The notes: generated from the sequence alone by a model not told the origin. 62,114 nucleotides of DNA from Methylobacter sp. (GCA_026399025.1 JAPLRU010000045.1:1-62114); one strand, 5' to 3'. Positions 27,168 to 38,724 are shown, numbered from the stretch's first letter. Numbers and translations are program-made.

Positions 27168-27619
27168 ATCCTGCTTTGTAAAGTTACAGCGTTTTCAGCG
27201 CCAGCTTCGCGACACGGGAAGCTGGAAAGCATTCCCAGGCTATACATTTTTAGACCAATAATCATGCTAAACCATGTTGATTTTAAAGGTTTTTAATGGG
27301 TAGCGTTGAGGGGGTAACGGCTGAAAGTCTATAGGATTCGGGAACGGGCAAAATTTCACTACGAAGTTTTAACAAGTACCCTGTTGTGCCGATGAAATTT
27401 AGGGCGCCCTATCGCCTATTGAAACCTGGTGCTCAGTCTCTAAAGTAGTTTAAATAATCCGGCTAACTAACTATTTTTTAAAAAGTATCTTGAAAATCAG
27501 TCTTTTCAATCGTTAAAAATAGATTATAATAATCCAGCGCTTTAAGGGCAGGATGCTCAGATCGGAGTCGCACTCAATCATTTTTTACAACATTCATTTT
27601 ACGACAGAAGAAAACAGTT
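27168..27619. other. Intergenic gap after selO
   Basis: It holds one hairpin at 27201-27225, listed separately. The rest shows no gene or recognised regulatory site. Confidence 0.4.
27201..27225. terminator. Hairpin downstream of selO
   Basis: CCAGCTTC (27201-27208) pairs perfectly with GAAGCTGG (27218-27225). No T-run follows. The same CCAGCTTC/GAAGCTGG pair is the core of the palindrome at 29073-29109, so it may be a dispersed repeat used as a transcript end. Confidence 0.5.
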
Positions 27620-27844
27620 ATGAGCAGTGTTTGGGCGGTAGGCAATCATGTGAAGGTTCAGGGTATGCCCAATGATTATAGAATACTCTCTTATAATTTT
27701 ATCTTGGATGGTTATGTTGAAATGATTCTGGAATCATCCGAAGGCAACAGATTCTTTTTAAAGCGCAGAAAATCGCAAATTTCTTATATTAAGGATGAAT
27801 ATTTCTTTGACGCCGGTTCTAACGATAAAAACTATCACCATTAG
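27620..27844 (+). CDS. Small hypothetical protein
   Basis: A 74-residue protein of unknown function, rich in Tyr and predicted beta strands (VWAVGNHVKVQG, EMILESSEGNRFFLKRRKS). It has no signal peptide or membrane segment. Upstream purines (AGAAGAAAA) could serve as a ribosome site. Its composition is protein-like, but I recognise no family. It stands alone and points toward the EAL gene. Confidence 0.5.
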   Translation: MSSVWAVGNHVKVQGMPNDYRILSYNFILDGYVEMILESSEGNRFFLKRRKSQISYIKDEYFFDAGSNDKNYHH

Positions 27845-27965
27845 AAACGCTTCGACGCATGTTTTTATGTTGAACGGGAATACCCGGTAACAACATCGAA
27901 ACCCCATTTAGACAACTCCACCCTATTGATCCTCTAAACCGGTTTTGTCCGGTTCTGCAAAATCA

Positions 27966-29021
27966 CTATCCCAATAACTGCAATTGCGGCACAGCACTCG
28001 GTTTTCCGAACAGATAGCCTTGCATCTTACTGATACCTTGAGCCATTAAATAATCACGCTCGGCTTCCGTTTCAACGCCTTCCGCCAATATCTCAATGTT
28101 ATTGGCTTTCGAAATGGCGGCTAAAGCCGACACAATAGATTGTTTAATCGGTAATTGGTGAATATTTTGGATCAGGGTGCGATCAATCTTGATTAAATCC
28201 GGTAACAACTCCGCGAGTAAATTCAGTCCGGCATAACCGGAACCCATATCATCCAATGCCGTTTTAAAGCCTTTTTTACGATAAAAATCTAAAATTGATT
28301 TTAAGTGGGTAAAGTCTTTTACATTTTCCGTTTCTACGACTTCAAACATAATTCGCGCCGGATCAATACCGAGTTTTTGGGCCCAGGATACCGTATCGCG
28401 TAGGCACATTTCGGGGTTATAAATAGCGGTAGGCAGGAAGTTAATCGAAATACGTCCCTGCACTTTAGCCGCAACAGCCTGATGCAGCGCCATTTCACGC
28501 GCTAAACGATCCAGATTAAACAATAAATTGGCGTTCTTGGCCTGTTCCAATAAGGTTTCCGGACCGACTACGGAACCATCCGCCCGCAAGCCGCGCATTA
28601 AACATTCGTAGCCGTAAATTTCCCCTTTTAACACATCAACCAGCGGCTGAAAGACAATCTGTAAGGCGCGATGATTTAACACATAGAGCAAATCATCGGC
28701 AGCCAACAAGCCACCCCAATGATTCAAAGATTTTAGTTTGTTGAGTAAAGAAAAGCTGATTGCTTCCCCCGGTTGCAAAACCACGGCATTAATAGAAAGC
28801 ATTTCCAGCTCTGAAAAATACCGATGCGCGCAGAGCTCTCGGATTAACCGGGCTGTATCGTCGGTGATAATCGTTAACAAGTCCTCAACTTGTTCTGCGC
28901 TATGGTTTAACTCTTCAAGCACCGTTATAAAATTTTCCCTGAATATCTCATCGGGAAAAGTAAACATAATCTTGCCGGCACCGGAAGGAATGCCAGGCAA
29001 TTGGCGACATGTGCATACCAT
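27966..29021 (-). CDS. EAL-domain cyclic-di-GMP phosphodiesterase
   Basis: A 351-residue protein with an uncharacterised N-terminal region of about 100 residues and an EAL domain near 105-350. All expected catalytic residues are present: ECL for EAL, SINF with the Asn, FEVVETEN with the second Glu, DDMGSGYAG, LIKID and LAEGVET. It should hydrolyse cyclic-di-GMP to pGpG. There is no signal peptide or membrane helix. A Cys pair (CTC) sits near the N-terminus. The ATG at 29021 has GAGG seven bases upstream. Confidence 0.92.
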   Translation of the reverse strand: MVCTCRQLPGIPSGAGKIMFTFPDEIFRENFITVLEELNHSAEQVEDLLTIITDDTARLIRELCAHRYFSELEMLSINAVVLQPGEAISFSLLNKLKSLNHWGGLLAADDLLYVLNHRALQIVFQPLVDVLKGEIYGYECLMRGLRADGSVVGPETLLEQAKNANLLFNLDRLAREMALHQAVAAKVQGRISINFLPTAIYNPEMCLRDTVSWAQKLGIDPARIMFEVVETENVKDFTHLKSILDFYRKKGFKTALDDMGSGYAGLNLLAELLPDLIKIDRTLIQNIHQLPIKQSIVSALAAISKANNIEILAEGVETEAERDYLMAQGISKMQGYLFGKPSAVPQLQLLG

Positions 29022-29072
29022 AAACACCTCGTTGTATCGGTTTCCAATCTCCAGGTTGGAAATCTTAAAGGC

Positions 29073-29109
29073 GAAGCTCCAGCTTCATGCAACAGGAAGC
29101 TGGAGCTTC
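29073..29109. repeat. Perfect 14-bp palindrome
   Basis: GAAGCTCCAGCTTC (29073-29086) and GAAGCTGGAGCTTC (29096-29109) are perfect inverted repeats around a nine-base loop. It lies between the EAL gene and dapE. It shares its core with the hairpin after selO. Confidence 0.6.
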
Positions 29110-29235
29110 CAAGACTTGAGCTTAAGGCCCAAAGATATGTTCAATACTGTCGGCTTTAAGGCGTTCTCTGCGCGAATAACCGGTTCGTTTGCTTTGACAA
29201 GCCTAGGGTTAAGTCAACAGTATATGGCGCATATC

Positions 29236-31282
<2,047 letters not shown>

Positions 31283-31301
31283 CGTTGACTCTATAGCGGC
31301 T

Positions 31302-31544
31302 TTACAATTGGCTGTTCAGCAATTCATCTATGCTGGGTAGTTGTTTGTCGGTTTTGCAGCGGATTTTGTACAGATCGACGAATTCCATAAAGGCTTGTTC
31401 CAGATCGGCCAGGATTTCTTCTTCGTTTTCACGCTCATCGTCCGGAACATCGGGCGAATCCAAATACTCGTGTTGCAAGGCCACTTCGCTGTTCAAAGCC
31501 AGCGTGGCGTAAATAATCGCATTGTTTGATAGGGTGTCGCTCAT
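31302..31544 (-). CDS. Small acidic hypothetical protein
   Basis: An 80-residue, strongly acidic protein (DDERENEEEILADLEQAF) with no membrane segment. I recognise no family. It is tightly placed, 19 bases before the flavoreductase fusion gene and 44 bases after the YehS-like gene, so it is very likely translated as part of the dap cluster. Confidence 0.65.
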   Translation of the reverse strand: MSDTLSNNAIIYATLALNSEVALQHEYLDSPDVPDDERENEEEILADLEQAFMEFVDLYKIRCKTDKQLPSIDELLNSQL

Positions 31545-31588
31545 GATATTGACCTTGGTTAAGTTATGGGGATATAGAAAAGCGGTGA

Positions 31589-32059
31589 TCAGTCCTGCTC
31601 TCTAAACCGAATAGTAAGACCTTGTAAAAAATTCCTTAAAATCTGATCGCCGCATTCGCGGTGATGTTTATGGCCTTTTTGTCTGAAAAAAGAGCTAAGT
31701 TCGCCTTTTGACAGTTCAAAATCAGCCAGTTTTAAGGTGCTCAGCATGTCTTCTTCTTTAAATTCCAGAGCGATTCTCAGTTTTTTGAGAATGGTGTTGT
31801 TGGTTAACGGTTCCGGTTTTTTTAGCTGCGCCGGAGGATTTTCCTGTCTGCCTCTTCTATAGATAATCAGGCCGTCTAAAAAGTGCTCCAGCAGCTTATT
31901 GTTCAGCGGAACGTAATCGGCTTCATTGTCTTTTTTGAGCAGCTTGAGCAACTCGTCTCGTGTTATCGCTACGTCGCTTAAAGCAAAGATTTCGATCATG
32001 GTCGGGTCTTTAAGCTCTAAAGCGTAACGTACCCGGCGTAATACATCGTTGTTTATCAT
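31589..32059 (-). CDS. YehS-like protein (DUF1456, two repeats)
   Basis: A 156-residue cytosolic protein with two copies of the DUF1456 domain. The first begins NDVLRRVRYALELKDPTMIEIFALSD (shown in part) near residue 3 and the second begins TILKKLRIALEFKE near residue 90. The family is conserved in gammaproteobacteria and its function is not known. It lies between the Uma2 nuclease gene and a small acidic ORF in the leftward cluster. Confidence 0.88.
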   Translation of the reverse strand: MINNDVLRRVRYALELKDPTMIEIFALSDVAITRDELLKLLKKDNEADYVPLNNKLLEHFLDGLIIYRRGRQENPPAQLKKPEPLTNNTILKKLRIALEFKEEDMLSTLKLADFELSKGELSSFFRQKGHKHHRECGDQILRNFLQGLTIRFREQD

Positions 32060-32078
32060 GCTTTGTTATGTGCTAAGG

Positions 32079-32699
32079 TTAGGTTGACTGCTCATGGTTA
32101 GGAGGCTGAACAGTTGCTTGGTTTTTTTCCTGCAAGAAAGCGAGTACGTCATCATTATTAACTTGATAATAAATGTCTTCAACGAGGACGGTAATGCCTA
32201 ATGATTCAAAAGTAATCGCATCGCCAAGATAGTAATAAAAAGATTGCCAATGCTCTTTCTTTCTAAAAACTTCAATTTCCGCGATGGTTTGATCGATTAA
32301 AACATACTCTTCCAATGTCGGGATATTTTGGTATTTCAATCGTTTGGCGGTTTTGTCGAACTTTCGGGTCGATGGCGACAGCACTTCGACAATAATGACC
32401 GGCGATTGTTTGTAATAGTCCGAGTCATCACTATTCTGACAAACCACCATCACATCGGGATAGAAAAAATCGTTAGCTACCTTCACTTTCATGTCGGCTA
32501 TAAAAGTTCTGCAAGGCGTACCTTTTAATTGGCTCTTCAGTTCAGCAAATATATTGCCTGCCAGTAAATTATGAGCTTCACTCGCCCCAGCCATTGCATA
32601 AGCTTCACCATCAATGAACTCGTGTTTAAATTCAGCAACAAGCTCGCCTTGTAGATACTCTTCTTCGCTTATCTTGTTGTTTGCGTAGTTCAAGTTCAT
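32079..32699 (-). CDS. Uma2-family endonuclease-like protein
   Basis: A 206-residue protein of the Uma2 (DUF820) family, which has a PD-(D/E)xK nuclease fold. Visible family features are EYLQGE, EFIDGEAYAMAGAS, FYPDVMVVC with the metal-binding Asp, VIIVEVLSPSTRKFD with the Glu, and KRLKYQNIPTLEEYVLID. These proteins are common as scattered copies in cyanobacteria and methanotrophs, and their substrate is unknown. It is inserted between dapD and the YehS-like gene and may be a mobile-type passenger in the operon. Confidence 0.9.
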   Translation of the reverse strand: MNLNYANNKISEEEYLQGELVAEFKHEFIDGEAYAMAGASEAHNLLAGNIFAELKSQLKGTPCRTFIADMKVKVANDFFYPDVMVVCQNSDDSDYYKQSPVIIVEVLSPSTRKFDKTAKRLKYQNIPTLEEYVLIDQTIAEIEVFRKKEHWQSFYYYLGDAITFESLGITVLVEDIYYQVNNDDVLAFLQEKNQATVQPPNHEQST

Positions 32700-32745
32700 T
32701 GTTGCTCTCCTTTTTTAGCGCGGGGCAAGTGTCGAGTTTATGTAA

Positions 32746-33564
32746 TTAATCTCTCAACAACTCGTTAATGCCGGTTTTGCTGCGGGTTCTTTCGTCGACT
32801 TGTTTGATGATGACGGCGCAGTACAGGCTGTATTTGCCGTCCGCAGAAGGCAGGTTGCCGGAGACGACGACCGATCCGGCCGGAATGCGGCCATAGCTGA
32901 TTTCGCCGGTCATGCGGTTGTAAATTTTGGTGCTTTGGCCGATATAAACGCCCATCGAAATGACCGAGCCTTGTTCGACGATAACGCCTTCGACGATTTC
33001 CGAGCGCGCGCCGATGAAGCAGTTGTCTTCGATGATGGTCGGACCGGCTTGCAAAGGTTCCAAAACGCCGCCGATGCCGACGCCGCCGGACAAATGCACG
33101 TTCTTGCCGATTTGCGCGCAAGAACCGACTGTAACCCAGGTATCGACCATCGTGCCGCTATCGACGTAGCCGCCGATGTTTACATAAGACGGCATCAAGA
33201 TAGCGCCCGGTGCGATGTAGGAACCGCGGCGGGCAACTGCGTTCGGTACGACGCGCACGCCGGCCTGGGCGAAATCTTCTTCGCTGTAATTGGCGAATTT
33301 GCTGTCGACTTTGTCGTAATAACGGGTGTTGCCGCCGTCCATTAGCCGGTTTTCGTTGATCCTGAACGACAATAATACGGCTTTTTTCAGCCATTGATTG
33401 GTGACCCATTCGCCGCTGGTTTTTTCGGCGACGCGGGCTTTGCCGCTGTCCAGCAGGTTGATTGCTTGTTCTACGGCTGAGCGCACTTCTGCGGAAACGG
33501 TTGCAGGCGTAATGTCGGCACGGTTTTCAAAAGCGTCGTTAATGGTAGTTTCTAGTTGTGACAT
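32746..33564 (-). CDS. dapD: Tetrahydrodipicolinate N-succinyltransferase
   Basis: A 272-residue enzyme that transfers succinyl from succinyl-CoA to tetrahydrodipicolinate. An N-terminal helical part is followed by a left-handed beta-helix of hexapeptide repeats ([33 protein letters not shown]). Length matches the trimeric family enzyme. It starts nine bases after the dapC stop codon in the leftward cluster. Confidence 0.98.
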   Translation of the reverse strand: MSQLETTINDAFENRADITPATVSAEVRSAVEQAINLLDSGKARVAEKTSGEWVTNQWLKKAVLLSFRINENRLMDGGNTRYYDKVDSKFANYSEEDFAQAGVRVVPNAVARRGSYIAPGAILMPSYVNIGGYVDSGTMVDTWVTVGSCAQIGKNVHLSGGVGIGGVLEPLQAGPTIIEDNCFIGARSEIVEGVIVEQGSVISMGVYIGQSTKIYNRMTGEISYGRIPAGSVVVSGNLPSADGKYSLYCAVIIKQVDERTRSKTGINELLRD

Positions 33565-33572
33565 AGTTCTTC

Positions 33573-34814
33573 TTATAAAGAGTTAAGGAAAATTTTTATG
33601 CGTTGCGCGGCGTCTATGCATTCATCTAAAGGCGCAACCAGTGCAATTCTGACGTGGTTAAGGCCGGGATTGATGCCGTCAAAATCACGGGATAAATAAC
33701 TGCCGGGCAGCACGGTGATGTTTTGCTGCGCGAACAGCTGTTTGGCAAATTCGGTATCGGAAATCCCCCTCAATCCCCCTTTGGAAAAGGGGGAAGCCGC
33801 AGGCAGGGGGATTTTCAACCAGACATAGAAACTGGCCGGCGGCTTGATGACAGTGCAAACATCACCCAAAATGTCGATGAATGCTGAGAATTTCTCGCGG
33901 TACAAACGGCGGTTTTCGATGACGTGGCGCTCATCCCGCCAAGCTTGAATGCCGGCATGTTGAGTAGGCAAGGGCATTGCACAGCCGTGATAAGTCCGGT
34001 ATTGAAAGTAATGTTTCAAAATTTCCGCATCGCCCGCGACAAATCCGGAGCGCAAACCCGGCGCGTTGGAGCGTTTGGATAAGCTGTGGAAGATAACGCA
34101 GCGTTTGAATGCGGTGTTGCCCATGTTATAGGCCGTTTGCAGCAAACCCGGCGGCGGGTTGTTTTCGTCGTCGTAGATTTCGCTGTAGCATTCGTCGGAA
34201 GCAATCACAAAATCATATTTTTCCGCCAGCTTGAGTAATTTTTCGTGACCGGCTTGATCGATCACCGAGCCGGTCGGATTGCCGGGCGAGCATATGTAAA
34301 TCAACTGACAACGCTGCCATATTTCATCCGGCACCGCATCGAAATCCGGCAAATAGCCGGAGTCTTCCACTGTGTTCAGATAATACGGTTCAGCGCCCGC
34401 CAGCAAAGCCGCGCCTTCGTAAATCTGGTAAAACGGGTTCGGCATAATCACGACAGGCAAGTTCTTAGTCGAATCGATAAGGCACTGAGCAAATGAAAAC
34501 AACGCTTCGCGCGTACCGTTGACCGGTAAAACCTGGGTTTCAGGGTTAACAGCCTCCGCCGGAATCTTAAAACGCCGGCTGATCCATCCGGCTATCGTTT
34601 GTCTCAATTCCGGTATGCCTTTAGTGGTCGGGTAGTTAGCCAAGCCATGCAGATGAGTTAACAGCGCTTCTTGAATTAAATGCGGCGTGGCATGAGTGGG
34701 TTCGCCCATAGAGAGGGCGATATGCGGCTTGTCTATGGGCGGAATAATGCCTTGTTTAAGTTGAGCCAGTTTTTCGAACGGATAGGGATGTAAATGTTTT
34801 AAATTAGGAGTCAT
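33573..34814 (-). CDS. dapC: Succinyldiaminopimelate transaminase with a repeat-encoded insertion
   Basis: A 413-residue PLP-dependent class I aminotransferase that acts between DapD and DapE. The PLP lysine is in [16 protein letters not shown], and [13 protein letters not shown] and [11 protein letters not shown] are further fold-type I motifs. About 16 extra residues ([16 protein letters not shown]) sit between VWLKIP and [12 protein letters not shown], where I expect the family to be continuous. They are encoded by a palindromic repeat at 33762-33815. The frame stays open, so the enzyme is probably still made. The gene starts three bases after the upstream M48 peptidase gene ends. Confidence 0.95.
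   Translation of the reverse strand: MTPNLKHLHPYPFEKLAQLKQGIIPPIDKPHIALSMGEPTHATPHLIQEALLTHLHGLANYPTTKGIPELRQTIAGWISRRFKIPAEAVNPETQVLPVNGTREALFSFAQCLIDSTKNLPVVIMPNPFYQIYEGAALLAGAEPYYLNTVEDSGYLPDFDAVPDEIWQRCQLIYICSPGNPTGSVIDQAGHEKLLKLAEKYDFVIASDECYSEIYDDENNPPPGLLQTAYNMGNTAFKRCVIFHSLSKRSNAPGLRSGFVAGDAEILKHYFQYRTYHGCAMPLPTQHAGIQAWRDERHVIENRRLYREKFSAFIDILGDVCTVIKPPASFYVWLKIPLPAASPFSKGGLRGISDTEFAKQLFAQQNITVLPGSYLSRDFDGINPGLNHVRIALVAPLDECIDAAQRIKIFLNSL
33762..33815. repeat. Palindromic repeat inserted in frame in dapC
   Basis: The element begins AAATCCCCCTCAATCCCCCT and ends CAGGCAGGGGGATTT, so its ends are inverted copies (AAATCCCCCT / AGGGGGATTT). An internal CCCCCTTTGG/AAAAGGGGG pair forms a second dyad. 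It adds a multiple of three to the gene, and its translation is rich in Gly, Ser and Pro. Confidence 0.75.
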
Positions 34815-34817
34815 TAA

Positions 34818-35600
34818 TTAGCTGCAATGCGGTTGTTTGCCCATAGACTGAGCTTGCTGGAACAGTCCCATGGCTTCCGGCATGTGTTGTTCCAATTCCT
34901 GAATACGAGTGGCATGGGAAGGGTGAGTCGACAAGAACTCTATCGGCTGCTGACCTTGCGATGCTTGTTCCATTTTTTGCCACAAGCCGATGCTTTGTCT
35001 AGGATCAAAGCCCGCTTTAGCCATTAAATTCAGGCCGATCCGGTCGGCTTCGCTTTCATGGATACGGCTATAAGGCATCAAGATGCCGTATTGCGCGCCG
35101 ACGCCTAATAAGCCGATTGCAGTTTGTCCGAGCGCGGTTTGCGGTGCGCTGACCGCCTGAATGAGGCTCATACCCTGACTGACCGCCATTTGCTGTGAAG
35201 CCCGCTCATTACTGTGCTTGGCCAGGACATGGCCGACTTCGTGACCGATAACCGCAGCCAATTGATCGGGATTATCGACCAATGTAATCATTCCGGTATG
35301 TACGCCGATTTTATTACCGGGCAATGCAAACGCATTGGGTGTTTTATCATTGAACACCACGACTTCCCATTGGCCGCCGGTTTCCTGGGTAATGGCCCTG
35401 GCTATGCAGTTTGCTGATTGATTGTAAGCAGGGTTGTTACTGATAGGTTTTTTTTGCTTTAAATCATTAAAGGCTTGCAAGCCCATTTGGTCAACTTGCT
35501 GCTCCGATAAGAACATAAACTGGCTTCTGCCGGTGGGGCTGGTTGCACAGGCGGTTATCAGGCCGATAATGATGAGCGCAGGGGATAGTTTTTTAAACAT
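34818..35600 (-). CDS. M48-family metallopeptidase lipoprotein
   Basis: A 260-residue periplasmic lipoprotein with a lipobox (LITAC, Cys near residue 17) and the zinc motif HEVGH in AAVIGHEVGHVLAKHSNE. A second Glu ligand is in IHESEADRIGL. It resembles LoiP/YcaL-type proteases that police outer-membrane assembly. The ATG at 35600 has GGAGG seven bases upstream, and the longer open frame upstream is not signal-like. It is the first gene of the leftward dap cluster, which it joins with a three-base gap, but a functional link is not obvious. Confidence 0.93.
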   Translation of the reverse strand: MFKKLSPALIIIGLITACATSPTGRSQFMFLSEQQVDQMGLQAFNDLKQKKPISNNPAYNQSANCIARAITQETGGQWEVVVFNDKTPNAFALPGNKIGVHTGMITLVDNPDQLAAVIGHEVGHVLAKHSNERASQQMAVSQGMSLIQAVSAPQTALGQTAIGLLGVGAQYGILMPYSRIHESEADRIGLNLMAKAGFDPRQSIGLWQKMEQASQGQQPIEFLSTHPSHATRIQELEQHMPEAMGLFQQAQSMGKQPHCS

Positions 35601-35674
35601 AAAGAACCTCCAGTCGTTTATATATGACAGCCATTTTAACGTAAGTTTTTTATGCAGGTTAAAAAATGTAGCGA

Positions 35675-36517
35675 TTATGCCGCTAATTTTGGATTTACCA
35701 GTTCGAGTACGGCAATTTCCGGGTAACAATTAAATCTGACCGGCAAGGTCGACCAACCGATTCCACGACTTATAAAAAGCGGGGTTTTCGGGGTGCTGAT
35801 AAGGCCGCTGGAATAGGCTTTGTTTTCTACCGGTAGCCGACGCGCACCCAAAAAAGGCAGTACAACTTGTCCCCCGTGGGTATGGCCGCTTAATACTAAA
35901 GATAACGGCGTTTGAAAGTCGCTATCGACTGAATCCGGGTTATGCGACAAAAGTATTTTGCAATCGTCTTGATCCGAGCAGGAAAAAGCCTCATTGATTT
36001 TTAGTTCGTCTTCCCAAAAGTCGCCCGCTCCGCCCAGCAAGATTCTTTCTCGGCCTTTGTAAATCGGCTTGCATTGGTGACGAATATTCTGTCCCGATCT
36101 TTCCAGCCAATACAGCGACCTAGCGGTGTCGGCCCAATGATCATGATTGCCCAATACCGAATAGACGCCGTATCGCGCTGTCAGCTTGGATAACACAGGC
36201 CATACTTTGTCGATTTCTTCAATCGTATTTCTTTGATGTACGTAATCACCGGTACAGACAATGATGTCCGTGTTTAGCCGGTTGGCTCGGTGAACTATTT
36301 CTTCAACAAACGATGGCGAGACTAAAGCGCCCAAATGCACATCGGTCAGATGCGCAAGCGTAAAGCCGTGAAACGAAAGCGGCAAATTAGGGATGGGGAT
36401 TTTATACCGGTTCAGTTGCACGAGGTTTCGTTCAATGAATATCGGGTAGCTTCCGACGAGAACAACTGCGCCTGTGGAAAGCGCCAATTTAAGAAAAGAT
36501 CTTCTATTCATGGGCAT
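35675..36517 (-). CDS. Calcineurin-like metallophosphoesterase
   Basis: A 280-residue protein with a twin-arginine-like N-terminus (MNRRSFLKLALSTGAVVLVG) and the metallophosphoesterase ligand motifs in order: LTDVHLG, GDYV, GNHDHW, LSHNPD and SGHTHGGQ. It resembles YaeI/YkuE-type enzymes, some of which act on lipid phosphates at the membrane. The exported location is inferred from the signal. It is followed by the M48 lipoprotein gene and preceded by iscA. Confidence 0.92.
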   Translation of the reverse strand: MPMNRRSFLKLALSTGAVVLVGSYPIFIERNLVQLNRYKIPIPNLPLSFHGFTLAHLTDVHLGALVSPSFVEEIVHRANRLNTDIIVCTGDYVHQRNTIEEIDKVWPVLSKLTARYGVYSVLGNHDHWADTARSLYWLERSGQNIRHQCKPIYKGRERILLGGAGDFWEDELKINEAFSCSDQDDCKILLSHNPDSVDSDFQTPLSLVLSGHTHGGQVVLPFLGARRLPVENKAYSSGLISTPKTPLFISRGIGWSTLPVRFNCYPEIAVLELVNPKLAA

Positions 36518-36637
36518 AGGCTCCGAGGCAAAAACTTCGCGGTCTGTGTAGTAAAAACTCTTTAGCTATTACCTAAGGCGATGTTCGATAAAAAATCTAT
36601 GCTGTATGTTCGGGATGCTTTTTGTAGACTTGACCCC

Positions 36638-36961
36638 TCAAACAGAAAAGCTCTCGCCGCAGCCGCAAGTACCTTTTACGTTCGGATTATTGAACTGGAA
36701 GGCTTCGTTAATGCCTTCCCTGCGGTAATCCAGTTCTATACCATCGACGAACTCCAGGTCATTTGCAGCAACGACGACTTTTACGTCGAAATTTTCAAAT
36801 ACGGCATCGCCTTCATTAAGTGCATCGGCGTAATCAATGGTATACGCATAACCCGAACAACCGGATTTTTTTACGCCCAGTTTTAAGCCTAGGCCTTTAC
36901 CGCGTTTTTCTAACTGTTTTTTAATTTGCCGAGCGGCAGTTTCAGTTAATGAGACAGACAT
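36638..36961 (-). CDS. iscA: A-type iron-sulfur carrier protein IscA
   Basis: A 107-residue A-type carrier that receives iron-sulfur clusters and passes them to target enzymes. The three ligand cysteines are Cys35 (SGCSG), Cys99 and Cys101 (CGCGESF). Length and C-terminus fit IscA better than ErpA. It follows iscS by nine bases, and no iscU separates them. Confidence 0.93.
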   Translation of the reverse strand: MSVSLTETAARQIKKQLEKRGKGLGLKLGVKKSGCSGYAYTIDYADALNEGDAVFENFDVKVVVAANDLEFVDGIELDYRREGINEAFQFNNPNVKGTCGCGESFSV

Positions 36962-36970
36962 ACAACCTCT

Positions 36971-38083
36971 TTATCCAGTTTCGATTAAGGATTTTAATTG
37001 TTTAATAAATTCAAAAATTTCAGCTTCAGTGTTGGCTTTGCCCACACTGATGCGAATCGCACTTTTTGCCTGAGCAGGCTCAATACCCATCGCGACCAAG
37101 ACCGGACTGGGTTCTCTTTGACCGCTGGCGCAGGCCGAGCCGCTGGAAACGGCGATGCCTTTTTGATCCAATCGCATCAGCAACATTTCACCGTCAATGC
37201 CTTGAATGCCTACCTGGACGGTATTGACCAGCCGTTCTGTCCGTTCTGCAAAAATAGTCAGGCCGGGAATTGCGCTTAAGCCATGCTCCAACAGTGTTCT
37301 CAGTTTTAACAGGCGCGCATGGCGTTCGGCAAGTTCAATTTTGGCCAATTCCGCGGCTTTGCCAAAGCCGACGATGGCGGCGACATTTTCAGTTCCGGCC
37401 CTCAGTCCTTGCTCTTGCCCGCCGCCCAACAGCATGGGCTTTATTAGCGCTGCCGGTTTTTCCAATACCAGCGCGCCGCAGCCTTTTGGGCCGTAGATTT
37501 TATGGCTGGACAGCGACATCAAATGCACGCCGAGCCGATTAAAATCCAGCGGGATTTTGCCCAACGCCTGCACCGCATCGGTATGAACTTTGATGCCGTG
37601 CGTTTTTAATTGATCGGCGTAATGTGCAATATTTTGTATTACGCCGGTCTCATTATTAGCCAGCATCATAGAAACCAGGCCGGGCTTTAGTGATATAGCT
37701 TCGTCGATAGCGCTCTGTGTTATCAGGCCGTTTGCATCGACCTTCAGCAGAGCCAGTTCATGCCCTTGGCTTTTTAAATGTAAGGCAGGCTCCATAACCG
37801 ACGGATGTTCAATGGCTGAAACCGCCAGCCCGGCCTGAGGATCAAGCGTTGCCAAAGCGAGATTATTGGCTTCGGTGCCGCCGCCGGTAAAAATAATTTG
37901 TCCCGGCTGAACGCCAACCAGTGCCGCAAGTTGCTCACGAGCGGCATCAATGGCGCTGCCGGCGATTCTGCCGAGACGATATAAGCTGGAAGGATTACCG
38001 TAGAATGTTTTCAGGAAGGGAAGCATCGCTTCCAGAACGCGATCATCTATGGGGGTGGTCGCGTTATGGTCGAGATAGATCAT
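36971..38083 (-). CDS. iscS: Cysteine desulfurase
   Basis: A 370-residue PLP enzyme that converts cysteine to alanine and delivers persulfide sulfur for iron-sulfur clusters and tRNA thiolation. The PLP lysine is in SLSSHKIYGPKG and the mobile active-site Cys in SSGSACASGQREPS. It is about 30 residues shorter than E. coli IscS and lacks its C-terminal scaffold-binding tail, which suits the missing iscU. It is 12 bases downstream of iscR. Confidence 0.94.
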   Translation of the reverse strand: MIYLDHNATTPIDDRVLEAMLPFLKTFYGNPSSLYRLGRIAGSAIDAAREQLAALVGVQPGQIIFTGGGTEANNLALATLDPQAGLAVSAIEHPSVMEPALHLKSQGHELALLKVDANGLITQSAIDEAISLKPGLVSMMLANNETGVIQNIAHYADQLKTHGIKVHTDAVQALGKIPLDFNRLGVHLMSLSSHKIYGPKGCGALVLEKPAALIKPMLLGGGQEQGLRAGTENVAAIVGFGKAAELAKIELAERHARLLKLRTLLEHGLSAIPGLTIFAERTERLVNTVQVGIQGIDGEMLLMRLDQKGIAVSSGSACASGQREPSPVLVAMGIEPAQAKSAIRISVGKANTEAEIFEFIKQLKSLIETG

Positions 38084-38095
38084 TCAGCTTGCGTG

Positions 38096-38569
38096 TTATT
38101 CGGGATGGCGATAAATTTCAATGGTTTGCTGGGCATCATGCTGCTGTCTTTTTGCAACTTCCTGAACCTGGTTTTTTTCCAGCAAGTGGGCTAAAGAAAT
38201 ACCTTCCAAATAATTTCTAATCTGTTCGCTCAAACCCATCCACAAATTATGGGTTAAACAGGCTTGATCTTTTTGGCAATTGGCTTCGCCGCCGCATTTG
38301 GTTGAATCCAGAGGTTCATCGACAGCCGCAATGATCTCGGCAATATTGATGTCGCTGGCTTTGCGGCACAGTTTGTAACCGCCGCCCGGTCCGCGCACGC
38401 CTTTTACCATACCGGCTCGGCGCAGGCGGGCAAAAAGTTGTTCCAGATAAGACAGGGAAATGGTTTGACGAGCCGCAATGTCAGTCAGCGTTACCGGCTG
38501 AATTTGACTGTGAAAAGCCAAATCCAACATTGCAGTAACCGCATAGCGGCCTTTAGTAGTTAAGCGCAC
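38096..38569 (-). CDS. iscR: Rrf2-family iron-sulfur regulator IscR
   Basis: A 157-residue Rrf2 repressor that senses the cell's iron-sulfur state. The winged HTH starts MRLTTKGRYAVTAMLDLA, and the cluster ligands are C-GGEAN-C-QKDQA-C, exactly the C-x5-C-x5-C spacing of IscR. It heads the iscR-iscS-iscA operon and should repress its own promoter when its [2Fe-2S] cluster is filled. Confidence 0.96.
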   Translation of the reverse strand: MRLTTKGRYAVTAMLDLAFHSQIQPVTLTDIAARQTISLSYLEQLFARLRRAGMVKGVRGPGGGYKLCRKASDINIAEIIAAVDEPLDSTKCGGEANCQKDQACLTHNLWMGLSEQIRNYLEGISLAHLLEKNQVQEVAKRQQHDAQQTIEIYRHPE

Positions 38570-38607
38570 AATAGTATCCTCTAAATAAATACCGTTAAGA
38601 TATTATT

Positions 38608-38639
38608 ACTATACTTAACCTAGCAAAATAGTCAACTAT
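38608..38639 (-). promoter_or_regulatory. iscR promoter with an IscR-like half-site
   Basis: On the minus strand a -35 TTGACT (38630-38635) and a -10 TATAGT (38608-38613) are 16 bases apart, about 40 bases before the iscR start codon. The -35 lies within ATAGTTGACT, which matches the left half of the type 1 IscR site. The right half (AAGTAT) fits only with altered spacing. This supports autoregulation. Confidence 0.6.
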
Positions 38640-38724
38640 TATACCCTTGGCCGTTACAGGTTTATACCGAAGTGGGGTTATCCATGCCGGTGAACGGGGG
38701 TATGCGAGTCGGCTTAAAATCTTT

